Positions 1-8,467 of a DNA stretch of 64,000 bases are shown here, in pieces. Both the position numbers and the translations under genes were made by a program. This DNA comes from Nitrospirota bacterium (lineage in GTDB: Bacteria > Nitrospirota_A > Leptospirillia > Leptospirillales > Leptospirillaceae), in contig JAKCDE010000003.1 of assembly GCA_021838585.1 (NCBI GenBank), positions 83,037 to 147,036 of the forward strand. Reading direction: 5' to 3'. The notes under the pieces are model-generated. The model worked only from the letters and a program-made list of their open reading frames with translations, was not told the DNA's origin and searched no databases. How positions within the stretch are numbered: position 1 is the stretch's first letter; every line of letters begins with the position of its first letter.

Positions 1-1
1 T

Positions 2-217
2 TTCGAAGCTCTTTTGGAGCGTCTTGAAAAGGAAATCGGAGCAGGATCCGTCACACCCTGGGGCCACACCCCCGAAGGGCGGGACCACGTCGAACAACTC
101 AAAAAAAGTGCCTCGACCAACCGGCCCGACTGGAAATGGGATGAGACACGTTCGGTCAACATACCAGAGGAATTTCGCCATGAGCTGGCAGCCGGTCTGG
201 ACGAACACGCTGAGTAA
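2..217 (+). CDS. C-terminal fragment of an unidentified protein
   Basis: The frame is open from the left edge to a TAA at 215-217, giving the last 71 residues of a protein that begins outside the window. The piece is hydrophilic and charged, rich in Glu, Lys and Asp, with a Trp-Lys-Trp-Asp stretch, and shows no membrane segment and no cysteine motif. It lies 222 nt upstream of the oxidoreductase alpha gene on the same strand, so it could be a further subunit or a partner of that enzyme, but nothing in the visible residues proves it. I do not recognise the family. Confidence 0.6.
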   Translation, partial: FEALLERLEKEIGAGSVTPWGHTPEGRDHVEQLKKSASTNRPDWKWDETRSVNIPEEFRHELAAGLDEHAE

Positions 218-234
218 TGCCTGCCCTGTTCCGT

Positions 235-263
235 TTGACTTGATTCGGAAACTGATGATAGTG
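235..263 (+). promoter_or_regulatory. possible promoter of the oxidoreductase operon
   Basis: TTGACT (235-240) is followed after 16-17 nt by GATAGT/ATAGTG (257-263). The -35 matches the vegetative consensus at five of six bases and the -10 is weak. It sits in the 222-nt gap before the alpha subunit gene, the only non-coding space upstream of this gene set in the window. The rest of the gap holds nothing else I can name except the ribosome-binding site AAGGAG about 8 nt before the ATG at 440. Confidence 0.3.
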
Positions 264-439
264 TATTGGGAATTCGGGAATGATTCGAAGTCGGGCTACC
301 TCTCTGCCTCCTGCGTCCGTACACAGGGAAGCGGAGCTGCCCGGACCGCAAGCGTCCAGCCTCTGGACCTGTCGGAAGGATCGTCTTTATTATTTTTCCG
401 GCATTTTTATACAACTTTCCTCACCTAAGGAGTCTTTCA

Positions 440-1678
440 ATGTCTGATTCGGCAGGAGTCAAGGATGTCACGGCAGAAAAGCCGGCGGAGACGAAGGATG
501 CGGTGGAGTTGACCGCAGGGGACCGCCAGAAGGTCGTGACCCCCGAATACATGTTCTTCGAAGCCCCCCGGGAACGGGCCTTCATAACCGGCTCGGAAGC
601 GGCAAAGGAAGCCATCCGCCGCTCCAATGTCGATGTCGCCATCTCCTACCCCATCACCCCCCAGAGCGAAACCATGCAGCAGGTCGGTTCCCTCTGGGCC
701 GAAGGATATGTCAAGGAATACTACCGCGGAGAGGAAGAGATCGGGGTGATGTCCGCGATCGCCGGCTCTTCCCGGGCGGGAGCCCGCTCCATGACCGCCA
801 CAGCGGGACCGGGCCTCATGAGGGGAATGGAAGTGATCGCCTCCTGGCCTGGCGGACGCATTCCGGCTGTCCTCCTCATCATGTGCCGGGTGGTGAATGC
901 CCCCCTGGCCATCCAGCCGGACAACGTCGAGCTCGCCTATCTCCTGAACTGCGGAATCATCCTGTTCCACGGAGAGAATCAGCAGGACTTTTTCGACTAC
1001 ACCATGAAGGCCTTCATCATTTCGGAGCGCCCCGAAATCACACTTCCGGTGGCCGTGGCCGTCGACGGATTCTTCGTGACCCACGCCAGAGGGTATGTCA
1101 GCCTTCCCTCGAAGGACATCAAGCTTCCTCCGAGAGATCCCTATGCGGAAGCCGTTCCGGCAATGGACAATGAAAATCCGCCGGCAAGGCTCTCGCGCGA
1201 TGCGCCCATCCAGAAGAGCAACTTCATCAGCTACCAGGTCCATGCCTCCTGGCAGCAGGAGGTCTGGGCGGCCAATGAACGGGCCAGACGCTACATCAAC
1301 AAATACATGGGCGGATTGATCGAGGTTGTGAACCCCGACGCGGAAATCATGCTTATCGCCTCTGGAAGCGCCGTCTCCCAGTCCCGCGAAGCCGTCCGGC
1401 AGGCGGAGGAAGAGCACAATACCAAGGTCGGACTCATCAAGGTCCGCTCCATCCGGCCCTTCCCGACCCCCGAACTTCGCGCGGCCTGCAAGCACGCGAA
1501 GAGGATCATCGTTCCGGAATTCAACTACATGGGATGGCTTCACCGCGAGATCGTGACGGCCCTTTACGGCCACAGCAAGGCGGAAATCGTGGCCGGCCCC
1601 AGAGTCTACGGCGGGATGTCGATGCCCACGGAGATGATTCTCCAGACGATCTTCCCGGAAAAGAAATTTGTTTTCTGA
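440..1678 (+). CDS. porA: 2-oxoacid (probably pyruvate):ferredoxin oxidoreductase, alpha subunit
   Basis: 412 aa. The protein carries the pyrimidine-binding half of a thiamine-diphosphate 2-oxoacid:ferredoxin oxidoreductase: ISYPITPQSE near residue 70, then GEEEIGVMSAIAGSSRAGAR and TATAGPGL near residues 96-125, all typical of PorA/KorA-type alpha subunits. The C-terminal third looks like the transketolase-C-like domain II. In autotrophs using the reductive TCA cycle the enzyme runs in the carboxylating direction with reduced ferredoxin. Beta, gamma and ferredoxin-like subunits follow directly. Substrate (pyruvate or 2-oxoglutarate) is not settled by this subunit. Start at 440 is backed by AAGGAG. 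Confidence 0.93.
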   Translation: MSDSAGVKDVTAEKPAETKDAVELTAGDRQKVVTPEYMFFEAPRERAFITGSEAAKEAIRRSNVDVAISYPITPQSETMQQVGSLWAEGYVKEYYRGEEEIGVMSAIAGSSRAGARSMTATAGPGLMRGMEVIASWPGGRIPAVLLIMCRVVNAPLAIQPDNVELAYLLNCGIILFHGENQQDFFDYTMKAFIISERPEITLPVAVAVDGFFVTHARGYVSLPSKDIKLPPRDPYAEAVPAMDNENPPARLSRDAPIQKSNFISYQVHASWQQEVWAANERARRYINKYMGGLIEVVNPDAEIMLIASGSAVSQSREAVRQAEEEHNTKVGLIKVRSIRPFPTPELRAACKHAKRIIVPEFNYMGWLHREIVTALYGHSKAEIVAGPRVYGGMSMPTEMILQTIFPEKKFVF

Positions 1679-1774
1679 GAAGACCGACAGCTTCGCCTCC
1701 TGCCAGCAGGCAGGAGTTCAGAGTTCATTGACGAAACATATTGACGTATAACAAGAACTATATTGGAGCCCGCC

Positions 1775-2638
1775 ATGAGCGTTAAGAATATCTCGATCAC
1801 TCCCGGATGGGAAAAGTACATGACCAAGGAGTACCTCGATCTCGTTGAGCGCGGTCCTTACGGGAAACAGAAGAAAGTGTCGGAGATGGGCTCCTTCAAG
1901 GAGGTCCTCGAAGAGCACCCCATGTGTGCCGGATGCGCGATGACCCTGTTCATCCGTTTGACCATGGTCGGACTCCCCAATCCGGAACACACCGTTCTGA
2001 TCGGAACGGCCGGATGCGGACGTCTGGCACTGACCCAGACCTCCATTCCCTTCATCTACGGAAACTACGGAGATACCAATGCCGTGGCCTCAGGCTTGAA
2101 GCGCGGCCTCGAAGTCCGGTTCAAGGATCAGGCCAAGGATGTGGTCGTCATGGCTGGCGACGGCGGATTGGCTGATATCGGATTCAGTGCCGTCATGCAT
2201 TCCTGGTTCCGCAAGGAGCGCTTCACGACCATCATGCTCGACAACGAGGTCTACGGGAATACGGGAGGCCAGGAAAGCGGCATGACCGAAAGAGGGGCCC
2301 TCCTCAAGATGGCCCCCAAGGGCAAAATGTTCGAAAAGATGGACATGATCGGCCTGGCCCAGACCTCCGGAGTGGCTTACATCGCCCGGCTGACCCCCAC
2401 CAATCCGACCCGGGTCGCCTCCGTTGTCCGCAAGGCGGTTTTAATCGCCCGCGAAGTGGGTCCGACCTTCATTCAGGCCTACACCTCCTGCAACATCGAG
2501 TACGCCATCCCGACACCCAAGGTGCTCGATGATGCCCGGGATATCGAAGCCAAGCGTTACGGGTTCATGGAGATCATCTCCGATGAGGCCAAGGCCTACC
2601 TCGACTCCATCGACACCGCAAAGAAAGCCAAGAAGTAA
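1775..2638 (+). CDS. porB: 2-oxoacid (probably pyruvate):ferredoxin oxidoreductase, beta subunit
   Basis: 287 aa, the thiamine-diphosphate-binding catalytic subunit. Visible motifs are MCAGCAMTL (a reduced version of the usual Cys set near the N-terminus), GTAGCGRL, the ThDP/Mg motif starting GDGGLADIG, and DNEVYGNTGGQ. The Asn-Thr-Gly-Gly-Gln form is more like pyruvate than 2-oxoglutarate enzymes, so I favour pyruvate synthase. A TTG at 1763 is an in-frame alternative, but GGAG at 1765-1768 is well placed for the ATG at 1775. A 96-nt gap separates it from the alpha gene. Confidence 0.92.
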   Translation: MSVKNISITPGWEKYMTKEYLDLVERGPYGKQKKVSEMGSFKEVLEEHPMCAGCAMTLFIRLTMVGLPNPEHTVLIGTAGCGRLALTQTSIPFIYGNYGDTNAVASGLKRGLEVRFKDQAKDVVVMAGDGGLADIGFSAVMHSWFRKERFTTIMLDNEVYGNTGGQESGMTERGALLKMAPKGKMFEKMDMIGLAQTSGVAYIARLTPTNPTRVASVVRKAVLIAREVGPTFIQAYTSCNIEYAIPTPKVLDDARDIEAKRYGFMEIISDEAKAYLDSIDTAKKAKK

Positions 2639-2695
2639 GGCACGCATCAATCGGGCGGGTCCGGTGACAGACCCGCCAACAAAGGAGAGAATCGC

Positions 2696-3388
2696 ATGCT
2701 CAAACGTTACAACATTCGTATGGCGGGAATCGGAGGCCAGGGCGTCGTCACGGCCTCCCATATCCTGAGCAACGGAATGGTCATCAGCGGGGGAGAGAGC
2801 ACCCTGGTCCCATTCTTCGGATCGGAAAAACGCATGGCCCCAGTCGAATCCTACGTCCGGATCGCCATCGACAAGATCTACGAGATCGGGGAAATCATCT
2901 ACCCCAACGTCATCATGATTTTCCATCCCCAGGTGATCACCCATGGAAAGTCCTACACGATGCCTTTCTACTCCGGTCTCAAGCCAAACGGCGTCGTCCT
3001 GATCAACTCGGACACGCCTATCGCCCTTCAGCCTGACGAAGTCCGGGAACTTGAAGAGCGGCAAGCCCGCATCCATTACCTTCCAGCGACCACCATGGCC
3101 CGGGAAATCGGCGGAACCGACCTGGCGACCAACATGGCGATGGTCGGGGCAATCGCCTCCATTCTCGGGATTCCCGATATGCCCTCCCTCGAACAGTCCG
3201 TGAGGGAACGCTTCCTCGGAAAGGGTTTCGTCGTCTCCGGCGGAACGGCGGCCCTCGACAACGTGATCGAAAAGAAGTTCGCCAAGAAGGAGCAGCTGCT
3301 CAAGAGCAACATGGCCGTGATCGCAGGCGCCTACCAGTATGCGCAGGAGCACGGTTGGGCCGCCAAACCTCAAAAGGCCTCGGTCTGA
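2696..3388 (+). CDS. porG: 2-oxoacid:ferredoxin oxidoreductase, gamma subunit
   Basis: 230 aa. The N-terminus reads MAGIGGQGVVTASHILSNG, the glycine-rich signature of the gamma domain of pyruvate/2-oxoglutarate ferredoxin oxidoreductases, which links the two ThDP-binding subunits in the complex. The GSEKRMAPVESYVRI segment corresponds to the usual 'RGG...SxVRIS' region. An in-line AAAGGAG precedes the ATG. It is 57 nt downstream of the beta gene and 22 nt upstream of the ferredoxin-like gene, consistent with one transcript. Confidence 0.9.
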   Translation: MLKRYNIRMAGIGGQGVVTASHILSNGMVISGGESTLVPFFGSEKRMAPVESYVRIAIDKIYEIGEIIYPNVIMIFHPQVITHGKSYTMPFYSGLKPNGVVLINSDTPIALQPDEVRELEERQARIHYLPATTMAREIGGTDLATNMAMVGAIASILGIPDMPSLEQSVRERFLGKGFVVSGGTAALDNVIEKKFAKKEQLLKSNMAVIAGAYQYAQEHGWAAKPQKASV

Positions 3389-3410
3389 TCTAACCCAAAG
3401 GAGTGGACCC

Positions 3411-3695
3411 TTGTATTTAGTCGCACATATCGATCAAGCCATCTGCAGCGAGACAGCCTGCCGGCTATGCACCCAGTATTGCCCCGAGGCCAACACCATT
3501 CTTTACGACAATGCCGCCAAGACGGCCTTTGTGGCGGTCGATCGCTGCAAAGGATGTGAGATCTGCGTCGGAATCTGCGACGATTTGGCAAAACATCACG
3601 CCATCAAGATGATCATGATCACCGACCTTAAGTCCACCTTTGAACTCTCTAAGGAAGGATTCCGCCCGGATAAATGGGATGGGAATCATCCCTGA
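3411..3695 (+). CDS. porD: ferredoxin-like (delta) subunit of the oxidoreductase, two [4Fe-4S] clusters
   Basis: 94 aa, starting at TTG 3411 preceded by AAAGGAG (about 8 nt). The longer upstream frame overlaps the gamma gene and is not needed. Two cysteine sets are present: C-x4-C-x2-C-x3-C-P (CSETACRLCTQYCPE) and C-x2-C-x2-C-x3-C (CKGCEICVGIC), enough to ligate two [4Fe-4S] clusters. The first set has an unusual four-residue first spacing. The subunit would carry electrons between external ferredoxin and the ThDP site. A strong terminator follows, so this ends the operon. Confidence 0.88.
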   Translation: MYLVAHIDQAICSETACRLCTQYCPEANTILYDNAAKTAFVAVDRCKGCEICVGICDDLAKHHAIKMIMITDLKSTFELSKEGFRPDKWDGNHP

Positions 3696-3742
3696 CCGCT
3701 TCGACCTCACCCGTAGGGCGAACGTATTCTGTGGACTCTCAG

Positions 3743-3777
3743 GAAAGGAAGACCTTTTTGGTCTTCCTTTCTTTTTT
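3743..3777 (+). terminator. Rho-independent terminator after the oxidoreductase operon
   Basis: A perfect 12-bp stem (GAAAGGAAGACC, 3743-3754, with GGTCTTCCTTTC, 3760-3771) closes a five-T loop and is followed by six T (3772-3777). It lies 48 nt past the delta-subunit stop codon and separates this operon from the thioredoxin-like gene. Confidence 0.92.
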
Positions 3778-3845
3778 GTGACGCTGCAATTCCCCGGTCG
3801 CATCGGACCTCCCCTGCCACGAGGACACTCAAAGGACAAAGATCG

Positions 3846-4877
3846 ATGGGATACCGTATATTGACCCCCATTAAAGCGCGCCTCTCCTTTTTACTCGCGG
3901 CGATTCTTCTCATTGCCCCGGCATTTGCCCACGCCCAGTCCCCATCCCTCGAAGGCAACGGAGGTTGGATCGGGCCCAGGGGACCGCTTCCGCCCCCGGA
4001 CTTGACCGGGAAGGTCGTCCTTTACGATTTTTGGGACTATACCTGCATCAACTGTATCCGGACATTCCCCCATCTGAACGCGCTTTACGAAAAATACCGG
4101 AACCGGGGGCTCGTCATCGTGGCGATCCACGCCCCGGAATTTTCTTTTGCGGCCCAACCGAAACGGGTCGAAAAGGCGATCCGGCTTTATGGACTTCGCT
4201 TTCCGGTTGTCATGGACAAAGATCAAAAACTCTGGAACCGGTTTCACAACCATTACTGGCCGGCGGACTATCTGTATGACAGCAACGGTCATCTCGTCTA
4301 CCATGCCTTTGGGGAGGGTGGATACGACCTTCTCGAGGACCAGGTCCGCTTGGCCCTCCATCTCTCCTCCAGGAACGGCAGACCGGATGACGCCGACTTT
4401 CCTGAAACGCTGACTCCGGAGCTCTATGCCGGAACGGAACGGGGACATCTTGGCAACCCGTCCGGCTATCATCCTGAAGGATCGGCTCTTTATGCCGGAG
4501 ACTCCCCCCCGCCGTCACTGATCACACTCCACGGACCCTGGCGGACGGAAGCGGACAGGATCGTTTCCCGAGTGCCTCAGTCCGGACATTCTTCCTCTCT
4601 GACCGTGATCTACCAGGGAACAGGGGTCAACGCCGTCCTGAAACGGGCCACAGGGAAAACCGCTCTGCCCGTTCTTGTGATCGTTGATGGTCGTCCGGTC
4701 CCCGAGAGATATTTCGGCAGGGACATCCGGCCGCTTTCTTCCAGACAGACGGGAATTCTTCTCAAGGAAGCGCGCATGTACTCCCTCGTCTCGGGAGAGC
4801 CCTACGGCGAACATCGCCTCGATCTCGTTTTCCCGGACCGGGGAGAGGCCCTTTATACGCTCACATTCAACCCCTGA
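3846..4877 (+). CDS. secreted thioredoxin-like protein with CINC active site
   Basis: 343 aa. Residues 1-29 form a signal peptide (basic start, hydrophobic core, AFAHA end). A thioredoxin fold follows: VVLYDFWDYTCINCIRTFPH carries the redox pair as C-I-N-C, as in the C-terminal periplasmic domain of DipZ-type proteins, then a TlpA-like middle. The C-terminal ~150 residues match the extra DipZ-type domain in position but I cannot confirm the family. It probably reduces or oxidises disulfides outside the cytoplasmic membrane, for example in cytochrome maturation. AAAGGA lies about 8 nt before the ATG. No CcdA-like membrane protein is adjacent. Confidence 0.82.
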   Translation: MGYRILTPIKARLSFLLAAILLIAPAFAHAQSPSLEGNGGWIGPRGPLPPPDLTGKVVLYDFWDYTCINCIRTFPHLNALYEKYRNRGLVIVAIHAPEFSFAAQPKRVEKAIRLYGLRFPVVMDKDQKLWNRFHNHYWPADYLYDSNGHLVYHAFGEGGYDLLEDQVRLALHLSSRNGRPDDADFPETLTPELYAGTERGHLGNPSGYHPEGSALYAGDSPPPSLITLHGPWRTEADRIVSRVPQSGHSSSLTVIYQGTGVNAVLKRATGKTALPVLVIVDGRPVPERYFGRDIRPLSSRQTGILLKEARMYSLVSGEPYGEHRLDLVFPDRGEALYTLTFNP

Positions 4878-4889
4878 GGAACACGCCCC

Positions 4890-5786
4890 ATGGCTCCCGA
4901 ATCCCCCGCCTCTTCCGACAGCTATGAGGTCCTCTCTCTGCTCTGCAGCCCGGACGATTCGCCCGCCCTCGAGCACTGGATTGCCCAAACTTGCCAGATT
5001 CCCGTGCTTGTTTTGGAGGAAGATCCCTGCCGAATCTCCTTTACCCCTCCCTCTGCCACCCCTCTGGAACGACTCCTGCTGGAGGAGGCGCTTCGATCGA
5101 TGGGCGCATGGAACCTTCAGACCGACTTCTACGAACGGCGTGATTGGCAGGAGCTCTGGAAGGAACAGGGATTCAAGAGGTTCACGGTGGGGGAGACCCT
5201 GACGGTTGTCCCGGCCTGGGATCCCGATCCGGTCGAGGAACCGGCGATCCGGATCGATCCCCAGCTGGCCTTTGGCACAGGGTGGCACGAAACGACCCAC
5301 TGCTGCCTCGAACGGATTCTCGAAAAAAACAAATGCCAAGGGGCCACAGAACGCGTCCTGGACTTCGGGGCCGGGACCGGCATTCTCGGAATCGCAGCGC
5401 TCCGGGTCGCCCCCGGAGCGACCCTTCTCGCCATCGACAACGATCCCTACGCCGTCGAGGCCACGAAAGAAAACCTTCGTCTGAACCGAATGGAGGACCG
5501 AGGAAGGGTCATCGAGGGAGATGGGCAGTTATTTTCCGGATCAATGAACAATAGGGATCATTTTGACCTTGTCATAGCCAATGTCACGGGAACTGTCCTG
5601 GTCGGAATGGTCGCCATTCTCTGGGAAAGGGTGTCCCCGGGAGGATGGCTTGTCTGTTCGGGAGTGGACCAGGAGGAGGCGTCTGCCGTGGAGGACTCCC
5701 TCGGGGCCTTGGGTTCGCCCTTCAGGGTCTTTGCCGGAAATCGCTACAACACGTACTGTCTGATGAAAGAAGAGTCTCATGGATAG
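4890..5786 (+). CDS. prmA: ribosomal protein L11 methyltransferase
   Basis: 298 aa, the expected length for PrmA, which trimethylates lysines of ribosomal protein L11 using S-adenosylmethionine. The substrate-facing motif FGTGWHETTH and the SAM-binding motif DFGAGTGILGIAAL are clear, followed by IDNDPYAVEATKEN (motif II). The usual NPPY-like 'ANILxxPL' position reads ANVTGTVLVGM, a conservative departure. It begins 12 nt after the thioredoxin-like gene and overlaps pyrF by 8 nt. Confidence 0.93.
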   Translation: MAPESPASSDSYEVLSLLCSPDDSPALEHWIAQTCQIPVLVLEEDPCRISFTPPSATPLERLLLEEALRSMGAWNLQTDFYERRDWQELWKEQGFKRFTVGETLTVVPAWDPDPVEEPAIRIDPQLAFGTGWHETTHCCLERILEKNKCQGATERVLDFGAGTGILGIAALRVAPGATLLAIDNDPYAVEATKENLRLNRMEDRGRVIEGDGQLFSGSMNNRDHFDLVIANVTGTVLVGMVAILWERVSPGGWLVCSGVDQEEASAVEDSLGALGSPFRVFAGNRYNTYCLMKEESHG

Positions 5787-6513
5787 GGAACGGACAATCA
5801 GGGAGCGACTTTCCCTCAAAAATCCTGTCTGTTTCTCTCTCGACCTCCCCGATCAGGACAAAGGGCTGGCCCTTCTCGAAGAGATAGGCCCCCTGGTGGG
5901 AATGGTAAAGGCTGGGCCGGTCCCTTTTCTGTCTTATGGGACCCCTTTCCTAAAGACTGCAGAGCGGCTCGGGATTCCGATTTTTCTGGATCTGAAATGG
6001 CACGACATTCCGAATACCGTCCACGATACGATTCGCCATCTCCCTTCTTCCGCCATCCGGATGATCACCATCCATGCCCTGGGGGGCCCTTCGATGATCG
6101 GGGCCGCGAAAAAGGCCTGCGAGGAGTTGGGAGACAGTCGTCCCGTCCTGGTGGCGGTCACCGCCCTGACCCATCTGACGGCTGAGGAACTCCTTCTGAT
6201 CGGATTGCCGCCGCGGGAGGTGGCGGTCAGGCGGCTGGGCGCAATGGCTCTCGAATCAGGGGCGGACGGTCTCGTCATGTCTCCGAAGGAACTCCCCCTC
6301 GCCCGGTCGCTCTGGGGGAAGACCCCTTATCTGGTGACTCCCGGGATCCGGCCAAAGGAATTGTCCGTCGCCAATGACGACCAGAGCAATGCCGCCTCGC
6401 CCGGTGACGCTTTCGGAATGGGGGCCGACCTTCTGGTGGTGGGGCGGCCGATCCTCCGGGCAAAAGACCCCGCAAGGGCCCTCGGGGAAATCCTTCGGGA
6501 GCTGCAGGGATGA
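5779..6513 (+). CDS. pyrF: orotidine 5'-phosphate decarboxylase
   Basis: 244 aa, type 1 (bacterial) OMP decarboxylase, converting orotidine monophosphate to UMP in pyrimidine synthesis. The catalytic Asp-x-Lys-x2-Asp set is in FLDLKWHDIPNTV, near residue 70. TPGIRP and the phosphate-binding GADLLVVGRPI segment close the barrel. The ATG overlaps the end of prmA by 8 nt, indicating translational coupling. It is convergent with def, only 24 nt away, with no poly-T terminator between them. Confidence 0.96.
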   Translation: MDRERTIRERLSLKNPVCFSLDLPDQDKGLALLEEIGPLVGMVKAGPVPFLSYGTPFLKTAERLGIPIFLDLKWHDIPNTVHDTIRHLPSSAIRMITIHALGGPSMIGAAKKACEELGDSRPVLVAVTALTHLTAEELLLIGLPPREVAVRRLGAMALESGADGLVMSPKELPLARSLWGKTPYLVTPGIRPKELSVANDDQSNAASPGDAFGMGADLLVVGRPILRAKDPARALGEILRELQG

Positions 6514-6537
6514 CCTGAGAAGGGTCCGGACCGGAGG

Positions 6538-7092
6538 TCAGACCTCCTCGACGTTCTTTTCCCCCTTGATCCAATACCGGTGGAATTCACCCAGATGGGT
6601 GAGGGTGCTCATGTCCTTCATACGGTCAACAAAAAGATGACCCCGAAGATGGTCGATCTCGTGTTGCAGGACGACCGCCGGAAACTCTTCCCAGTCGAGA
6701 ACGACAGTGTTTCCGTTCCGGTCGAGGGCTTCGAGTTTGACGGCCCGGGATCTCGGAACCTTTCCCCGAAGGTTGTCCAGAGAGAGGCACCCTTCCCAAC
6801 CCGTCCGCAACTCCTTGGAGAGGTACTTGAAGACGGGATTGATGAGAACGAGCAAGGGAAAGGGGGGCGCTTCGGGGGTCCGGTCGTCGTCGAGGGACTC
6901 GATGACCACGACCTGCTTGGAGACATGCACCTGTGGTGCAGCAAGGCCGAGACCGTCCTCGTCGCGCATGGTTTCGATCATGTCGTCAATGAACCGTTGA
7001 AAGTCGGCCGTCTGAATTTCCTTTTTCGAGACCGGCTCCGATATTTTCCTCAGGATGGGATTGCCCATCTTCGCTATTTTAAGCAACGCCAT
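6538..7092 (-). CDS. def: peptide deformylase
   Basis: 184 aa. All three metal-site motifs of the family are present: GLAAPQVHV, EGCLSL and QHEIDHLRG. The enzyme removes the formyl group from the initiator methionine of new proteins. It is the last gene of the cobalamin run: its ATG overlaps the cobO stop codon by one nucleotide. The C-terminal 20 residues are a charged tail. It is convergent with pyrF. Confidence 0.97.
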   Translation of the reverse strand: MALLKIAKMGNPILRKISEPVSKKEIQTADFQRFIDDMIETMRDEDGLGLAAPQVHVSKQVVVIESLDDDRTPEAPPFPLLVLINPVFKYLSKELRTGWEGCLSLDNLRGKVPRSRAVKLEALDRNGNTVVLDWEEFPAVVLQHEIDHLRGHLFVDRMKDMSTLTHLGEFHRYWIKGEKNVEEV

Positions 7093-7634
7093 TAAAAATC
7101 GACCCCTTTCTGCGCCATGATCCCCTTTTCGAAGGGGTGTTTGACCATTCTCATCTCCGTCACAAGGTCGGCCCTTTCGATGAGGGCCTCGGGGGCATTC
7201 CGCCCTGTCAGGACCACATGCTGGCCCCGGGGCCTCTCCTCCAGAAAGGACAAAACCTGTTCCACATCGATATAATTGTATCGAAGAGCGATATTTATTT
7301 CATCGAAGACCACAATGCCGTAGCCTCCCGAAAGAGCCTCCGTCCGGGCATAGGCGAACGCCTGTTGGGCGACCAGGCGATCCCGGGCCGCGTCCTTCGT
7401 CTCCCAGGTGAACCCTTCCCCCATGGGGACGATCGTGATTCTCCCGTCGAACTCCAGGGCGGCCTCCCTCTCCCCGGAATGCATGCGTCCCTTCATGAAC
7501 TGGACCATCAGGGAGGGAATCCGGTAGCCCGCGGCCCGGAAGAGCATTCCGAGGGCGGCTGTCGTCTTTCCTTTCCCGTCTCCGGTGTAGACGATGACAA
7601 GACCTTGAGCGTCCGGCTCCTTCTCAGCGCTCAT
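7092..7634 (-). CDS. cobO: cob(I)yrinic acid a,c-diamide adenosyltransferase
   Basis: 180 aa, CobO/BtuR family. The P-loop GDGKGKTTAALG lies at residues 18-29 after a short VIVYT strand, and VFDEINIAL and VVLTGRNAPEAL are the family's later motifs. It transfers the adenosyl group from ATP to cob(I)yrinic acid diamide, making the adenosylated form. It overlaps cobJ by 4 nt upstream and def by 1 nt downstream, so it is translated as part of one minus-strand run. Confidence 0.95.
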   Translation of the reverse strand: MSAEKEPDAQGLVIVYTGDGKGKTTAALGMLFRAAGYRIPSLMVQFMKGRMHSGEREAALEFDGRITIVPMGEGFTWETKDAARDRLVAQQAFAYARTEALSGGYGIVVFDEINIALRYNYIDVEQVLSFLEERPRGQHVVLTGRNAPEALIERADLVTEMRMVKHPFEKGIMAQKGVDF

Positions 7635-8455
7635 GCTTCGGCTTTCCGCAGACGCGACCCGGTTTCGAGATCGTATTTGTTCCGGTAACCACGAGGGGTG
7701 ACCATTCTTCCGGAGACCAGACGGGTCTGGGAGTTTCCGACCAGGATTGTGGTCAACATCCCGATAGGATGGGTCAGCATTTTCTCGATGGTCGAAATCA
7801 CGACCGTCTCACCCTCCCTCATGGCGCTTTTCACGATCCCCACAGGCGTCTCCGGAGCGCGATGGGCGAGCAGAATCTCACGGGCCTCCTCGACCTGACG
7901 GACCCTCTTCGAGGAGCGAGGATTGTAGAGGGCCACGACAAAATCCGCGGCGGCCGCCGCTTCGAGGCGCCTTCGGATCATCTCCCAGGGGGTCAGGAGA
8001 TCGGAAAGGCTGATCGAAGCGAAGTCGTGCATGAGCGGAGCCCCCAGAAGAGAGGCGCAGGCCGACAGGGCGGTAATTCCCGGAATCACCTCGACGGCGA
8101 TTTCAGTCCCGGTCCATCCTTTCTGCTCGAGAACTTCGTAGGCGAGTCCGGCCATCCCGTAAATTCCCACGTCTCCGCTGCTCACGAGAGTGACCTTCCG
8201 GCCTGAGTACGCGAGCTCCACCGCCTGGGTCGCGCGGTCGATTTCTTCGGTCATCCCCGTTTCGATCACGGTCTTCTGACCGATGAGATGCCGGACGAGA
8301 TCGATATAGGTACGGTATCCGATAATGATATCGGCTTCCTCGATCGCCCGTCGGGCGATCGGCGTCAAATGGTCCTCCGATCCTGGCCCGAATCCCACCA
8401 GGGTCAAGGCCCCCCCCATCGCTTCCCGGGAAGGGGTGATATAGCTTTTTGTCAT
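7631..8455 (-). CDS. cobJ: precorrin-3B (cobalt-factor III) C17-methyltransferase
   Basis: 274 aa tetrapyrrole methylase, CobJ/CbiH type. Motifs are LTLVGFGPGSEDHLTPIA (SAM-binding GxGPG), LVSSGDVGIYGMAG, the VEVIPGITA loop and FVVALYNPRSSKR, the last characteristic of the C17-methylase. It performs the ring-contraction methylation. Because cbiG and cbiD accompany it, the anaerobic-route (CbiH) role is likely, so cbiH would be an equally good symbol. It lies 12 nt downstream of cbiG and overlaps cobO by 4 nt. Confidence 0.93.
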   Translation of the reverse strand: MTKSYITPSREAMGGALTLVGFGPGSEDHLTPIARRAIEEADIIIGYRTYIDLVRHLIGQKTVIETGMTEEIDRATQAVELAYSGRKVTLVSSGDVGIYGMAGLAYEVLEQKGWTGTEIAVEVIPGITALSACASLLGAPLMHDFASISLSDLLTPWEMIRRRLEAAAAADFVVALYNPRSSKRVRQVEEAREILLAHRAPETPVGIVKSAMREGETVVISTIEKMLTHPIGMLTTILVGNSQTRLVSGRMVTPRGYRNKYDLETGSRLRKAEA

Positions 8456-8467
8456 TGAGTCCTCATC

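Noticed and set aside
24..428. 134-aa ORF at the left edge
   Set aside because: Overlaps the better-looking frame ending at 217 and runs through the probable promoter region.
437..1573. 378-aa minus-strand ORF antisense to porA
   Set aside because: Same shadow effect; the plus strand has clear PorA motifs.
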